DNA from: Pantoea rodasii
Lineage (GTDB): Bacteria; Pseudomonadota; Gammaproteobacteria; Enterobacterales; Enterobacteriaceae
Assembly: GCF_002095465.1 (NCBI RefSeq)
Contig: NZ_MLFP01000005.1
Location: forward strand, 124,001 to 188,000
Direction of reading: 5' to 3'
DNA: 64,000 nucleotides
Within the stretch, counting starts at the first letter, position 1; each line of letters starts with the position of its first letter. A program made the translations under genes and the position numbers. Shown here one piece after another: positions 27,747-38,010 of this stretch. The notes under the pieces are model-generated. The model saw nothing but the letters and a program-made list of their open reading frames with translations, searched no databases and was not told the DNA's origin.

Positions 27747-29885
27747 TTAATGACTGGATAATGTGCGGCGCAGGCGGGCAATTTCAGGCAGCAGGGCAAT
27801 CAGTAATCCCAACTGCTGCATCACCAGCGGCGCCTGCACTTCCAGACTGTTTTTAATCTCACTCAACCGCTGCAAGACTTGCTGCTGCATCGCGCATGCC
27901 TGCTCATCGCTAACGCGTTCAATTTGCAGTACATCTTCAACGAAGCATACGGCATCATCTAACACCTGCAGCAGGATAGGATCGGTGAGTTGTTCACGAT
28001 GCGCACCCAGCGCAGAGATATAGCTCAGGAAGGAGTGATTGAGGCACAGCAGCCGAAATGCGTTTTCACGTAACGGCTGCTGCAGCTTTAGCTCACTGCT
28101 CATGTTCGATACCACCGATGCCAGCTCCGCATCCGCATTATGTGCATCGCGGCGCGCCACACGATAGGTCAGGCGGTTATCTTTGCCTTGATGATATTGC
28201 TCCATGATGGCATCGAGGTAACGACAGTTAGCTGTCAACGTGCGATCTGCCACCGCGCTGATCTTACGAAAACGCCAATCGGGCCAGACAAATGCCACTG
28301 CCATCCAGGCCAGTCCACAACCGAGCAGCGTGTCAACGATGCGCGGCAGAGCCACTTCGAAGCCTTCGCCAAGCAGATTGAAACACAGCAGGACCAACAA
28401 GGTGATAAACAACGTTGCCTGTGCATATTGAATCTGGCGGAAGGCAAAAAACAGCACACCGCTCAGCACGATCAAAATCAGCTGCCCTTCAATCGAAGGC
28501 ACTAACCACAATACCGGCAAACCGATGGCCACACCGACGACCGTTCCGCCGATACGGAGAGCAAGCCGACGCCGTGTCGCATTGTAGTTGGGCTGACAGA
28601 CAAACAGGCTGGTGAGCAAAATCCAGTAGCCGCGATGCAGGCCGGTAATCTGTATGAAGGCATACCCCACGCAAAGCACCAGCGACATGCGCACGGCATG
28701 GCGAAACAGTGCCGAACCTGGACTCAGATGACGACTTAATCTCAGCCGGATATCGGCCCAGCCGCTCAAACCTTCACGTGAAAGATGATGATCGGCGGAG
28801 GTCGCCGGTTCAGCCAGGGCCTGCTCAGACTCAATAGATGCCAGTTGCGCATCAATCGCACGTAAATTACGCAATAACCAAAACAGCGCACGGATATGCG
28901 GGTCTTGCGGGTCATTGTGTTGTAAGCGTTCAAGCGCCGTTTCCAGTCGAGCAAAAGTGCGTTCAAAACTGCTGTCATGATGCCATGGCTGTCGCAACAA
29001 AATGTTTTCAGCCAGCTTACGACAAGCCTGAGCCTGCTTATTCAACAGGCGCTGAAAGCGGAACAACACTTCATTGTAGCGCCAGTCGTCGCGTAACAGG
29101 TGATACTGGAGATGCGATGAACTGGCACGCTCGTGGATGTCCTGAGCGACAAAGTAGTAGTGCAAGCTGCGACGCGTGCTGCGTGAACCACGATCGCCGC
29201 GTAAACGGCTCTGAATGGTAGTTTTGGTTTGATTCAGTTGTGCTACTAACTGGCTGTTAACCATCGCCGTTGCAATGGTACTGGCATCATCCTGTTCACC
29301 CGCATCCGGATCGAACAGATTGGCCTTGGCATCCAGATAACTCGCTAATTGCGAGAAACTGGCTGCCAGTTGCTCCTGTACCGGCCGCACAGGAAAGATC
29401 AAATGGCCGATGAATGTCAGCAGGTTGTACCACAAGGCACCAATCAGCAGCAGCGCGGGCTGCATCCACCATTGGGGGAACAATCCAATACCCAACATGG
29501 TGTAGACGGCAATCAACAACGCACCAAATGCGATGGTGGCATAACGCTGCCCCAATGCGCCAAGCAGAATGAAGCCCCAGCTAGAGAGCGCTAAACCGAC
29601 AGCAAAGGCCCACGGATAGGGAAAGAGCAACTCAACCGATACCGAAGCAATGCAAAAACAGACCAGCGTAATCATCAGATTGCGCAGGCGGCCAGTCCAT
29701 CGGTCATCAAGATCGGCCAGCGCCGCCGCCACCACGCCAAGTGTTAACGGTATGGTCCACTCGATTTGCTGCAGCCACCATGGCACGGCGGCACAGCCCG
29801 CCAGTGAGAAGAAGATGCGCAGTAAATAACGCAGACTGCTATTGAACAGATAACGTCGCCATCCCGGCATAGCGTTCATAAGCAT
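27747..29885 (-). CDS. yccS: YccS inner-membrane protein (FUSC-like family)
   Basis: A 712-aa membrane protein of the YccS/YhfK family with two blocks of hydrophobic segments (about residues 10-155 and 400-520), separated and followed by helical cytoplasmic regions. The transport substrate is not known. The start at 29885 is the first of several possible (ATG also at 29878). It follows yccF by 12 bp, so the two form an operon. Confidence 0.9.
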   Translation of the reverse strand: MLMNAMPGWRRYLFNSSLRYLLRIFFSLAGCAAVPWWLQQIEWTIPLTLGVVAAALADLDDRWTGRLRNLMITLVCFCIASVSVELLFPYPWAFAVGLALSSWGFILLGALGQRYATIAFGALLIAVYTMLGIGLFPQWWMQPALLLIGALWYNLLTFIGHLIFPVRPVQEQLAASFSQLASYLDAKANLFDPDAGEQDDASTIATAMVNSQLVAQLNQTKTTIQSRLRGDRGSRSTRRSLHYYFVAQDIHERASSSHLQYHLLRDDWRYNEVLFRFQRLLNKQAQACRKLAENILLRQPWHHDSSFERTFARLETALERLQHNDPQDPHIRALFWLLRNLRAIDAQLASIESEQALAEPATSADHHLSREGLSGWADIRLRLSRHLSPGSALFRHAVRMSLVLCVGYAFIQITGLHRGYWILLTSLFVCQPNYNATRRRLALRIGGTVVGVAIGLPVLWLVPSIEGQLILIVLSGVLFFAFRQIQYAQATLFITLLVLLCFNLLGEGFEVALPRIVDTLLGCGLAWMAVAFVWPDWRFRKISAVADRTLTANCRYLDAIMEQYHQGKDNRLTYRVARRDAHNADAELASVVSNMSSELKLQQPLRENAFRLLCLNHSFLSYISALGAHREQLTDPILLQVLDDAVCFVEDVLQIERVSDEQACAMQQQVLQRLSEIKNSLEVQAPLVMQQLGLLIALLPEIARLRRTLSSH

Positions 29886-29897
29886 CAGTGAACCGCC

Positions 29898-30341
29898 TCA
29901 GTAGCGACGTCGAGCGTTAACTTCGCGTGCAGCCTGGGCCTCTTCCACCGACACCACACGGCGTCCGACGGGCCAGAGGGCAATGGCGGCAATTTTAAAG
30001 TTAGCAATGCCCACCGGAATACCGATGATGGTCAGGCATTGAAGAATGCCGGCAGAGATGTGCATCAAACAGAGCCACCAGCCAAAGAATACCAGCCAGA
30101 AAATATTGAGAAAGGTTCCGCCGGCATTCAGGACATGACTTTTACTGTCGGGCCGCAGCACATCAATATGTACCGCTTCATTGCCAAAAGGCAGCAGCGA
30201 AAGTTTGGTGATTTCCCAGCAGGATCGCGTTAAAGGCAGAGTAAATATCAGCACAATGCTGACCAGTGTGGCAAACAGCCAGCTAAGGGTGGTGAACACA
30301 CCACCGAGAACGAAGTTAAGAATATTCAGTACGGTGCGCAT
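29898..30341 (-). CDS. yccF: YccF family inner-membrane protein
   Basis: A 147-aa protein with two YccF domains and several hydrophobic segments; MRTVLNILNFVLGG, IFTLPLTRSCWEITKLSL and GIPVGIANFKIAAIALWPVGRRVV are nearly identical to E. coli YccF. The function is unknown. The frame continues upstream to 30452 but the ATG at 30341 with AAGGA upstream matches the family start. Confidence 0.93.
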   Translation of the reverse strand: MRTVLNILNFVLGGVFTTLSWLFATLVSIVLIFTLPLTRSCWEITKLSLLPFGNEAVHIDVLRPDSKSHVLNAGGTFLNIFWLVFFGWWLCLMHISAGILQCLTIIGIPVGIANFKIAAIALWPVGRRVVSVEEAQAAREVNARRRY

Positions 30342-30464
30342 AACACGATTTTCCTTTTGCAATCCGCAATATGTGCCGCCCAGTTTAGCGTGTTTTAAGG
30401 CTGGAGCGCCAAGGGTCTGACAGGTAAACTGCGCGATAATCGAATTCCACATGACGGTGCGGAC

Positions 30465-32549
30465 ATGGAACTGAAAGCAACATCAATGGGCAAACGTCTG
30501 GCTCAGCATCCCTATAATCGGGTTCGGCTGCTGGCCGCCGGAGTGGAAGTCAGTGGCGATCGTCACGAATATCTTATCCCGTTCAACCAATTAATCAGCA
30601 TCACCTGTAAACGTGGCATGGTGTGGGGTGAATTGGAATTCCAGTTGCCCGAAGAGAAAGTGGTGCGTTTGCACGGCACCGAATGGCAGGAAACGCAGCG
30701 TTTCTTCCACTATTTGCAGCATGCCTGGCAGCAGTGGAGCCAGGAGATGAGCGAAGTGAGTGCGCAAGTCCTGACCGCTCTCGAACAAGAAATTGTTGCC
30801 TTCACGCAGCAAGACCGTTGGTTGAAACGCAGTGAATTGGCTGCGGTGAAAGAGAGTATTACCCGTCAGTTTTCCGCCTTACCGCTGCCGCTATCACGCA
30901 TGAACGAGTTCGAAAACTGTCGCGCGCGCTGGCAGTTTTGCCAGCAATGGCTGGAGCAGGGTGAGATCGCTATTCGTCAGCGTAACCGCGAATGGACGGC
31001 GAAAGTGATCAAGGATTATCACGAGTTCTTCTCTAACGTGGAAACCACACCGCTCAATGCTTCCCAGTGCGAAGCCGTGGTCAATGGTGAAGACGTCCTG
31101 CTGGTACTGGCAGGCGCAGGAAGCGGTAAAACATCAGTGCTGGTGGCACGGGCTGGATGGTTGATAAAGCGTAAGCTGGCGCAGCCAGAGCAAATCCTGT
31201 TACTGGCGTTTGGTCGCCAGGCTGCCGAAGAGATGAACGAACGCATTCAACAGCGCTTAGGTGAAAGTGCCATTCAGGCGCGTACGTTCCATGCACTGGC
31301 GTTGCACATTATTCGCGAAGGCAGTAACAAGCAGCCAGTGATCAGCAAGCTTGAGAGTGACAGCAAAGCGCGGCGCACACTGCTTATCGACACCTGGCGT
31401 GAGCAGTGCAACAGCAAAAAAGCGCAGGCGAGCGGCTGGCGACAGTGGCTGCAGGAGGAGTTAGCGTGGGATGTTGCCGAAGGTCCCTTCTGGCAGGATG
31501 ACAAGCTGGCGCAACGGCTGGCTTCCCGGATGGAGCGCTGGCTGGGGCTGATGCGCATGCACGGCGGTGCGCAGGCCGCAATGATTGCCGATGTGCCAGA
31601 AGATTTTCGCGATAACTTCAGCAAGCGCGTCAAACTGATGGCCCCGCTATTAAAAGCCTGGAAGAGTGCGTTGAAAGAAGAGGGCGCAGTCGACTTCTCT
31701 GGGCTGATCCATCAGGCGATTGCGATTCTCGAAAAAGGACGTTTTATCAGCCCTTGGAAGCACATCCTCGTCGATGAATTCCAGGATATCTCGCCACAGC
31801 GCGCCGCGTTACTGACAGCATTACGTCAGCAAAATAAACGTACCAGCCTGTTCGCGGTGGGCGATGACTGGCAGGCGATTTATCGCTTTAGCGGTGCCGA
31901 AATGAGCCTGACCACCGCCTTCCATCACTATTTTGGTGACGGCGACCGCTGCGTGCTGGATACCACCTATCGATTTAACGACCGCATTGGTGAGATTGCC
32001 AACCGCTTTGTGCAGCAGAATCCACATCAACTGCGCAAACCGCTTAACAGCCTGAGTAAGGGCAATAAAAAGTCCATCACGCTGCTGCCGCAGGAGCAGT
32101 TGGAGCCGCTATTGGATAAATTGAGTGGCTATGCGAAGCCGGAAGAACGCGTACTGCTGCTGGCGCGTTATCATCATTTACGTCCGGGCATCCTTAAAAA
32201 AGCCAAAACGCGATGGCCAAAATTGCACATCGATTTCATGACCATCCATGCCAGCAAAGGGCAGCAGGCCGATTTTGTTATTATGCTGGGGCTGCATGAA
32301 GGGCGTGATGGTTTTCCTGCTCAGGCGCGAGAATCGATTATGGAAGAGGGGTTATTACCTCAGCCGGAAGATTTTCCTGATGCGGAAGAGCGGCGGTTAG
32401 CTTACGTGGCAATCACCCGCGCGCGTCAGCAAGTGTGGATGATGTTTGATAAAGAACGGCCTTCCATTTTGTTGAACACTTCCGCGAATTGGGCGTGCCG
32501 CAGAGCCGGAAGGCCTAAACACTACGCTTTCAGGCGATCGGCAAGATAG
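30465..32549 (+). CDS. helD: DNA helicase IV, C-terminal tail shifted by a one-base deletion
   Basis: UvrD-type SF1 3'-5' helicase. The N-terminal family-specific region is followed by Walker [12 protein letters not shown], motif II DEFQDIS, motif [16 protein letters not shown] and motif [13 protein letters not shown]. After FDKERPSI the frame goes wrong. One more T in the run at 32467-32470 gives [16 protein letters not shown] and a stop at 32518, the expected end. As written, about 23 foreign residues replace the last 16 and the gene overlaps mgsA. All helicase motifs are before the break. Confidence 0.93.
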   Translation: MELKATSMGKRLAQHPYNRVRLLAAGVEVSGDRHEYLIPFNQLISITCKRGMVWGELEFQLPEEKVVRLHGTEWQETQRFFHYLQHAWQQWSQEMSEVSAQVLTALEQEIVAFTQQDRWLKRSELAAVKESITRQFSALPLPLSRMNEFENCRARWQFCQQWLEQGEIAIRQRNREWTAKVIKDYHEFFSNVETTPLNASQCEAVVNGEDVLLVLAGAGSGKTSVLVARAGWLIKRKLAQPEQILLLAFGRQAAEEMNERIQQRLGESAIQARTFHALALHIIREGSNKQPVISKLESDSKARRTLLIDTWREQCNSKKAQASGWRQWLQEELAWDVAEGPFWQDDKLAQRLASRMERWLGLMRMHGGAQAAMIADVPEDFRDNFSKRVKLMAPLLKAWKSALKEEGAVDFSGLIHQAIAILEKGRFISPWKHILVDEFQDISPQRAALLTALRQQNKRTSLFAVGDDWQAIYRFSGAEMSLTTAFHHYFGDGDRCVLDTTYRFNDRIGEIANRFVQQNPHQLRKPLNSLSKGNKKSITLLPQEQLEPLLDKLSGYAKPEERVLLLARYHHLRPGILKKAKTRWPKLHIDFMTIHASKGQQADFVIMLGLHEGRDGFPAQARESIMEEGLLPQPEDFPDAEERRLAYVAITRARQQVWMMFDKERPSILLNTSANWACRRAGRPKHYAFRRSAR

Positions 32550-32983
32550 CGTTGATAATCGGGTATCTGAATCTCGAACTGCTGGGCAAACATCGGAGCC
32601 TGAATAATAAAGTCTGCGGTGGCGCGATTGGTCGCCACCGGGATATTCCATACGGTGGCCAGACGCAGCAGGGCCTTAACATCGGGATCGTGCGGTACCG
32701 CATTTAAGGGATCCCAGAAGAAAAACAGCACATCAATTTTGCCTTCTGAAATCAGTGCCCCGACTTGTTGATCGCCACCCATCGGGCCGCTCAACATGGC
32801 GTTCACTTCTAATCCGGTATGACGGTTAATCAGATTACCGGTGGTGCCGGTGGCGTAAAGAATATGCGATTGCAGCGCGTTTTGATTGGCTTTAACCCAC
32901 TCCAGCAGGGTGGCTTTGCAGTGATCGTGGGCAACGAGGGCAATGTGTTTCTGAACTTCAAGGGTACGAACGGTCTGCTCCAT
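32522..32983 (-). CDS. mgsA: Methylglyoxal synthase
   Basis: Converts dihydroxyacetone phosphate to methylglyoxal and phosphate, a glycolytic bypass under phosphate limitation. The 153-aa product shows the phosphate-binding ATGTTGNLI and the catalytic-region motifs [11 protein letters not shown] and [20 protein letters not shown]. The length matches the family. It is convergent with helD. Confidence 0.96.
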   Translation of the reverse strand: MEQTVRTLEVQKHIALVAHDHCKATLLEWVKANQNALQSHILYATGTTGNLINRHTGLEVNAMLSGPMGGDQQVGALISEGKIDVLFFFWDPLNAVPHDPDVKALLRLATVWNIPVATNRATADFIIQAPMFAQQFEIQIPDYQRYLADRLKA

Positions 32984-33051
32984 AGGGCTTCCTGTTTCTT
33001 CTCATGCATTAATTATCAAGGCACGAGTTTACCCCTGGCATTTCCTCACTA

Positions 33052-33678
33052 TCAACTTGCGCGTAAGGTTTTCATCCAACTGATAAATCGCTGGCGCGTC
33101 GCCGCATCAAAACGTTGAAACCAGCGCTGTAAAGAGGGGAGGTCGCTCGCATCTTGCCAGGCAAAATCAAGATTTAATTGTGCATCCGGCGCGCTTACGG
33201 GTTGCAAAGCAAAACGAGGAACAGAGGCAGCCTGCGCGGTGCGGTTATAATTCAGCATGGCTTGTTCTAAATTGCCTTCACTTCCTTGCGGTAAGCGGTC
33301 ACGCACACTGAGGATTTCATTACCCCGTTCATCGATCAGTTGAAAATTAAGCGCTTTATCGAAGGTGTTGCGTTCACGTCGGTTATTCAGGGCGGGCAGG
33401 CGAATGGCAACCGAAGTGGCACTGGCATTGAAGGTGACGATCATCGGTATCGATTGAAAATGGGTGGCATCGGCGCAGGGCTTATCAACGCGAAACAGAA
33501 ATTGATGCTGTCCACGCTCCAGCTCAAGGCTATCCGCGCCTTTCAGCAGCGAGCCCGAGATTTTGCGGCCATCCAACACCAGCAGCTCGATCTCAGGATC
33601 AAGTTTGAGGGTGATAGCATGGCAGGATGCCGATACGAGCAACACGAGTAAACCCGTAACAGCCAAAGACAGCTTCAT
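33052..33678 (-). CDS. yccT: DUF2057 family periplasmic protein YccT
   Basis: A 208-aa exported protein with signal peptide MKLSLAVTGLLVLLVSASCHA. The mature part belongs to DUF2057 (YccT family); in Escherichia/Salmonella YccT has been connected with curli control and also named CsgI. Charged C-terminal half (RWFQRFDAATRQRFISWMK). It stands alone between mgsA and yccU. Confidence 0.88.
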   Translation of the reverse strand: MKLSLAVTGLLVLLVSASCHAITLKLDPEIELLVLDGRKISGSLLKGADSLELERGQHQFLFRVDKPCADATHFQSIPMIVTFNASATSVAIRLPALNNRRERNTFDKALNFQLIDERGNEILSVRDRLPQGSEGNLEQAMLNYNRTAQAASVPRFALQPVSAPDAQLNLDFAWQDASDLPSLQRWFQRFDAATRQRFISWMKTLRAS

Positions 33679-33855
33679 TTCAACTCCCGGAAGGTGGGGA
33701 TAAATCAGTGATGTGTAGCAAATTATTACATTATGGCAGTAAATTTACATTTTTACATATTTATTCGTGCTGAGGCGCAAGGTTTTCGCTTGAAGTATTT
33801 GCGCTACTCAGGTGAATGCCATCTACACTCAGGCGAGTGAACAAGGAGAAAATGC

Positions 33856-34278
33856 ATGAATGATCAAACAATTCGTGATGTGTTAAGCAAAACCAAGCGC
33901 ATTGCGTTGGTCGGCGCCAGCGATCGCCCCGATCGCCCGAGCTACGGCGTGATGAAGTTTTTGCTTGAGCAAGGATACGAGGTGATTCCGGTAAGCCCAA
34001 AACTGGCGGGACAGCAGTTGCTCGGTCAGACGGCCTATGCCACGTTGGCAGACATTCCGGGCAAAGTAGATATGGTGGATGTGTTTCGCAATGCCGAGGC
34101 CGCGTGGGGCGTAGCGCAGGAAGCCATCGCCATTGGTGCTGATACATTGTGGCTGCAGTTAGGCGTGATTAATGAACAGGCAGCCGTTCTCGCGCGCGAT
34201 GCGGGTATGACGGTGGTGATGGATCGCTGCCCAAAAATTGAAATTCCGCGGCTGGGTCTAACACCCTCAACGCACTGA
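33856..34278 (+). CDS. yccU: CoA-binding domain protein YccU
   Basis: A 140-aa Rossmann-fold protein of the CoA_binding_2 family. [21 protein letters not shown] is the nucleotide-binding start and DVFRNAEA and VMDRCPKIE are conserved. AAGGAG lies nine bases before the ATG. The precise role is unknown. It is convergent with hspQ. Confidence 0.92.
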   Translation: MNDQTIRDVLSKTKRIALVGASDRPDRPSYGVMKFLLEQGYEVIPVSPKLAGQQLLGQTAYATLADIPGKVDMVDVFRNAEAAWGVAQEAIAIGADTLWLQLGVINEQAAVLARDAGMTVVMDRCPKIEIPRLGLTPSTH

Positions 34279-34281
34279 AAC

Positions 34282-34308
34282 AAAAACGGCGACCGAAGTC
34301 GCCGTTTG
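34282..34308. terminator. Hairpin between convergent yccU and hspQ
   Basis: ACGGCGAC and GTCGCCGT form an 8-bp stem with a CGAA loop, with an A-run before it and TTTG after it, so it probably ends both transcripts. Confidence 0.7.
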
Positions 34309-34310
34309 TA

Positions 34311-34627
34311 TTAATGACGCAGGCTTGGCGCCTGCAGCTGCTGCCGAATGGAAGCCGCGAGTTCATCCATCGAAGGTTGTTCTGGATGCTCATATGAGGT
34401 TTCCCCGCCAGCTGAATCTCTGCGACGTAGGTGTGCACCTGATCGCCTTCTTCATCTTCCATTACCACGTGATACCACGGAGCAGCGCGCAGCGTTTCGC
34501 TGGCGGCAACATCATCCTGCTCAGGTTCATCGAGCGAAAACTCCGGGTCGACATCCACGATAACGCCGAGCACCCCGGAGAGACGGTGACGGACTTGCTG
34601 TCCAATTCCAAATTTGCTGGTAATCAT
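34311..34627 (-). pseudogene. hspQ: Heat-shock protein HspQ, one-base frameshift
   Basis: Hemimethylated-DNA-binding/Lon-specificity factor (YccV family). The N-terminal 70 residues ([42 protein letters not shown]) are clear. After QLAGE the frame breaks at the C-run 34403-34406 (G-run on the coding strand). One extra base restores [20 protein letters not shown] and a stop at 34311, giving exactly 105 aa, the E. coli length. As written, it reads on antisense to yccU. The ATG at 34627 has GGGAGG upstream. Confidence 0.9.
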
Positions 34628-34685
34628 TGTGCCTCCCAAAACTGTGCCCTGTCTCTAATATGGAGGCAGGGAACAGATTTTCAAG

Positions 34686-35876
34686 TCACAGCACGCGGCA
34701 GGCGAAGCCTTTCAGATAAAGCCCTTCAGGATAGCTGGCGATCACTGGATGGTCGGCTGCCTGACGGAACTGCTCAATAAATTGTACATCACGGCCCGCA
34801 TCTAAGGCGGCATCTGCGATGATTTTCTGGAACAAATCGGTAGCCATCAACCCTGAACATGAGAACGTAAGCAGGATGCCGTTAGGATTCAGCAACTGCA
34901 TCGCCAGCATATTAATATCTTTATATCCGCGGCAGGCGCCCATCAGCTGGTTCTTGTTCTCAACAAATTTCGGCGGGTCCATCACGATAACGTCAAACTT
35001 TTCACCGCTATCACGATAGCGACGCAGCAGTTTGAACACATCATCACGTACGAACTGCGCGCGCGACAGGTCGAGGCTATTCAGCTCCACGTTCTGTTTC
35101 GCCACGTCCAGTGCATCCTGAGAAGTATCCACGCTGATCACTTCACTGCAGCCGCCCATTAAGGCCGACACGGCAAATCCACCGGTGTAAGAGAAGCAGT
35201 TCAGCACGCGGGCGTTTTCAGCATAGCGGCGCGTGGCCAAACGGCTGTCACGCTGGTCAAGGTAATAACCGGTTTTGTGGCCATCCTGAATATCGACCAG
35301 CAGTTTCATGCCGTGTTCGGTAATTGGCAGTAACGGCGGCGGTAGCTCGCCGGTCACCGGACCTTGCGTCAGCTCCAGTCCCTCTTTTTTACGCACGGCG
35401 ACATCGGAACGATCGTAAATCGCACAAGCCGGGAAGCACTGTTGCAGAGCTGAAAGAATGGCTGGGCGTTGATACTCAGCGCCTGCAGACAGCAGTTGCA
35501 GCACCATGAAGTTGCCAAAGCGGTCAATGGTCACGCCAGGCATGCCATCTGATTCACCGGCAATCAGGCGATAACTGTCGAGCCCATCACGCTGGGCCAG
35601 CCACTCACGCCACTGCTGCGCTTTTTCAAAAGCACGCACAAAGAAGGCGATGTCGATTGACTCATCCTGCTTCCAACTCCAGACGCGCGCGCGAATTTGT
35701 GACTGAGGTGAATAAGCGGCACGGGCCAGCCATTTACCATTGCTGTCACAGACATCAATAGTTTCACCCGACTGGGCTTTTCCTTCCATACGTGCAACGG
35801 CACCAGAGAATACCCATGGATGGCGGCGGAGCAGGGATTTTTCACGTCCCTTTGCGAGAATCAATCGAACGGTCAT
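34686..35876 (-). CDS. rlmI: 23S rRNA m5C1962 methyltransferase RlmI
   Basis: Methylates C1962 of 23S rRNA. An N-terminal PUA domain ([24 protein letters not shown]) is followed by an EEHEE linker and a Rossmann SAM domain, with [13 protein letters not shown] and MDPPKF motifs and the cysteine region LTFSCSG. The ATG at 35876 gives 396 aa, identical in length to E. coli RlmI; the frame upstream to 35969 overlaps the divergent acylphosphatase gene and is rejected. Confidence 0.95.
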   Translation of the reverse strand: MTVRLILAKGREKSLLRRHPWVFSGAVARMEGKAQSGETIDVCDSNGKWLARAAYSPQSQIRARVWSWKQDESIDIAFFVRAFEKAQQWREWLAQRDGLDSYRLIAGESDGMPGVTIDRFGNFMVLQLLSAGAEYQRPAILSALQQCFPACAIYDRSDVAVRKKEGLELTQGPVTGELPPPLLPITEHGMKLLVDIQDGHKTGYYLDQRDSRLATRRYAENARVLNCFSYTGGFAVSALMGGCSEVISVDTSQDALDVAKQNVELNSLDLSRAQFVRDDVFKLLRRYRDSGEKFDVIVMDPPKFVENKNQLMGACRGYKDINMLAMQLLNPNGILLTFSCSGLMATDLFQKIIADAALDAGRDVQFIEQFRQAADHPVIASYPEGLYLKGFACRVL

Positions 35877-35958
35877 GTTTGCTATGCTTACCTGAAAAAA
35901 TGAGGCGCCATTTTCCGGTGGATGGCGGCAAATTGCAACGCACAAAGGGGAGTTTACG

Positions 35959-36237
35959 ATGGCGAACACGTGCTACAAAATCTGGGTGCACGGAATTGTG
36001 CAAGGGGTAGGCTTTCGTTATTACACTCAGGCGCAGGCTAATCAGTTAGGCGTCACGGGCTATGCACACAATCTGCGTGACGGCAGCGTCGAAGTACTGG
36101 CCGCGGGTGATGAACAAAAGGTGGATGCGTTGATCGCCTGGTTAAAAGCGGGTGGGCCAACCAGCGCTCGCGTTGATAAGGTGCTGGTGGAACCCCATCA
36201 AGCCGCACCGATTCCCACCCGATTTACCACGGGTTGA
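35959..36237 (+). CDS. yccX: Acylphosphatase
   Basis: A 92-aa ferredoxin-like acylphosphatase that hydrolyses acyl phosphates. The catalytic arginine is in [13 protein letters not shown] and the catalytic asparagine in [22 protein letters not shown] precedes the ATG. It is divergent from rlmI and convergent with tusE; its TGA and the tusE TGA are back to back. Confidence 0.95.
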   Translation: MANTCYKIWVHGIVQGVGFRYYTQAQANQLGVTGYAHNLRDGSVEVLAAGDEQKVDALIAWLKAGGPTSARVDKVLVEPHQAAPIPTRFTTG

Positions 36238-36564
36238 TCACAGGCATTTGGCGGGTTTAGGCAAACCGGCAATTTTCGTGGCTTGTTTGGCTGGGCCCTC
36301 CGGGAACAGTCGGAACAAATAACGGCTGTTGCCCTTTTCCTCACCGTATTTTTGCGCCATTGCTTTGACCAACATACGCACCGCCGGGGAAGTATTGAAC
36401 TCTTGATAAAAAGCGCGGACAAAAAGCACCACTTCCCAGTGTGCCTCGCTCATAACAATCGCTTCCTGCTCGGCAATCGCCGCAGCGAGTGCTTCGTTCC
36501 AGTCTGCGCTATTTTTTAAATAGCCTTCCGTATCGGTGGCTATCTCGTTACCGGCAAAAATCAC
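36238..36564 (-). CDS. tusE: Sulfurtransferase TusE (DsrC family)
   Basis: Last sulfur carrier of the Tus relay that feeds MnmA for 2-thiouridine at tRNA wobble positions. The 108-aa DsrC-fold protein has the conserved penultimate cysteine (PAKCL end) that carries the persulfide. The length equals the family. It is downstream of yccA, separated by a terminator. Confidence 0.95.
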   Translation of the reverse strand: MIFAGNEIATDTEGYLKNSADWNEALAAAIAEQEAIVMSEAHWEVVLFVRAFYQEFNTSPAVRMLVKAMAQKYGEEKGNSRYLFRLFPEGPAKQATKIAGLPKPAKCL

Positions 36565-36618
36565 AGTTCATCCTCACAGCATCAATCATCATATTGTAAG
36601 TTCGGCGGTGCTTAAAAA

Positions 36619-36643
36619 GCAAAAACCCCGCCGAAGCGGGGTT
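36619..36643 (-). terminator. Terminator downstream of yccA
   Basis: CCCCGC, loop CGAA, GCGGGG (36626-36641); read on the minus strand it is followed by a T5 run, so it ends the yccA transcript. Confidence 0.85.
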
Positions 36644-36662
36644 AACACAGCGATGATGTCGC

Positions 36663-37319
36663 TTAATCTTTACTGGCGAAGCCCAGCAGGCTCAGCAGGC
36701 TGACAAAGATGTTGTACAGCGAGACATACAGGCTCACCGTCGCACGAATATAGTTGGTTTCGCCGCCATGAATAATGTTGCTGGTTTCCCACAGGATGGC
36801 ACCGGCAGAAAACAGGATAAACAGTGCACTGATGGCCAGATGCAGCGCCGGCAGTTGCAGGAAGATATTTGCAACCACAGCAACCAACAGCACCACGAAG
36901 CCTGCCATCATCATCCCGCCGAGGAACGACATATCACGGCGCGTGGTCAGGACGTAGGCGGAGCAGCAGAAGAACACCAGCGCGGTACCGCCGAGCGCCA
37001 TGGCAATCACATCACCCATGCCCGCAGCGAGGAAGGAACTCAGGATTGGGCCAAGGCAGTAACCGAGGAAACCGGTAAAAGCGAAGGCTGCCAAAATACC
37101 TGCCGGGCTATTGGCCAGACGATGAGTCAGGAACATTAAGCCGTAAAAGCCCACCAGCATCAGGATCAATCCCGGAGACGGTAACGCGTAGACGGTGCTA
37201 AGCGTGGCGGTGAGGGCTGAGAACGCCAGCGTAATGCCCAGTAAGAAGTAGGTATTGCGCAGCACTTTGTGGGTGCTGATCAGTGATTGCTGCTGCGACG
37301 AGCTGATTATTCTATCCAT
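36663..37319 (-). CDS. yccA: YccA, BAX inhibitor-1 family membrane protein, FtsH modulator
   Basis: A 218-aa inner-membrane protein with seven hydrophobic segments; in E. coli it is a substrate and inhibitor of the FtsH protease. [22 protein letters not shown] and [22 protein letters not shown] are nearly identical to E. coli. The ATG at 37319 is chosen because GGAG lies six bases upstream; the ATG at 37322 is too close. Confidence 0.94.
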   Translation of the reverse strand: MDRIISSSQQQSLISTHKVLRNTYFLLGITLAFSALTATLSTVYALPSPGLILMLVGFYGLMFLTHRLANSPAGILAAFAFTGFLGYCLGPILSSFLAAGMGDVIAMALGGTALVFFCCSAYVLTTRRDMSFLGGMMMAGFVVLLVAVVANIFLQLPALHLAISALFILFSAGAILWETSNIIHGGETNYIRATVSLYVSLYNIFVSLLSLLGFASKD

Positions 37320-37502
37320 CATGCGCTCCATTATAGAGAGAGAACACCAAATATGGCCTGAGGATACGCAACGGCTACCAGACAGCAAAGGCGTTTTACC
37401 CATCTTTACGCGATAAATTGCTGTTTCACTGAGCAGAATGGCGAATTTGACATCGAAAAAATGGATTTTGACTGTTTTTCAGGCGAACGATTCATTACAC
37501 GC

Positions 37503-37531
37503 TTTACATCGTTCGGGGGGATGTTTATAGT
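37503..37531 (+). promoter_or_regulatory. Promoter of the tRNA-Ser pair
   Basis: TTTACA (37503-37508), 17-bp spacer and TATAGT (37526-37531), followed by a GC-rich discriminator (GCGCC) typical of stringently controlled stable-RNA promoters. Confidence 0.75.
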
Positions 37532-37543
37532 GCGCCTCATTGC

Positions 37544-37631
37544 GGAGGGGTGGCCGAGTGGCTTAAGGCAACGGTCTTGAAAACCGTCGATGGGAAACCA
37601 TCCGAGAGTTCGAATCTCTCCTCCTCCGCCA
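37544..37631 (+). tRNA. serT: tRNA-Ser (UGA anticodon), copy 1
   Basis: An 88-nt class II tRNA with acceptor GGAGGGG/CTCCTCC, D arm GGCCGAGTGGCTTAAGGC, anticodon loop CTTGAAA, long variable arm (CGATGGGAAACCATC) and T arm GAGTTCGAATCTC, CCA encoded. It reads UCA codons and related ones. Confidence 0.97.
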
Positions 37632-37666
37632 TCACTCTTGCAGAGTGACGTTACAAAAAGATTTCC

Positions 37667-37754
37667 GGAGGGATGGCCGAGTGGCTTAAGGCAACGGTCT
37701 TGAAAACCGTCGATGGGAAACCATCCCAGAGTTCGAATCTCTGTTCCTCCGCCA
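37667..37754 (+). tRNA. serT: tRNA-Ser (UGA anticodon), copy 2
   Basis: A second 88-nt tRNA-Ser, 35 bp after the first and nearly identical. Differences are in the acceptor stem (GGAGGGA/TTCCTCC) and the end of the variable/T arms. CCA is encoded. Followed by a terminator. Confidence 0.97.
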
Positions 37755-37763
37755 TATTAAAGA

Positions 37764-37787
37764 AGCCCGCAGAAATGCGGGCTTTTT
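37764..37787 (+). terminator. Terminator of the tRNA-Ser pair
   Basis: AGCCCGC (37764-37770) and GCGGGCT (37777-37783) form a 7-bp stem, followed by a T-run. Confidence 0.85.
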
Positions 37788-38010
37788 GCTTTTCTGCGTT
37801 CCGGAATTCCGAAAAACATCCCGTTGCTTTTCAATCTGCTGCTGTAACCCGACGGCACGCGCGTTTACTGCTATATTCCATTCACTGTTTTTGTAAACAT
37901 CTGGCGATTTTCCGAGGCAAGCTGGGTTACACTGTGCGGTAATTCGCTCAATGGCGAGCTAATCGTTTGAATGCCAGAGTGTTTCACTGATGAATTATGG
38001 AATAGGCACA

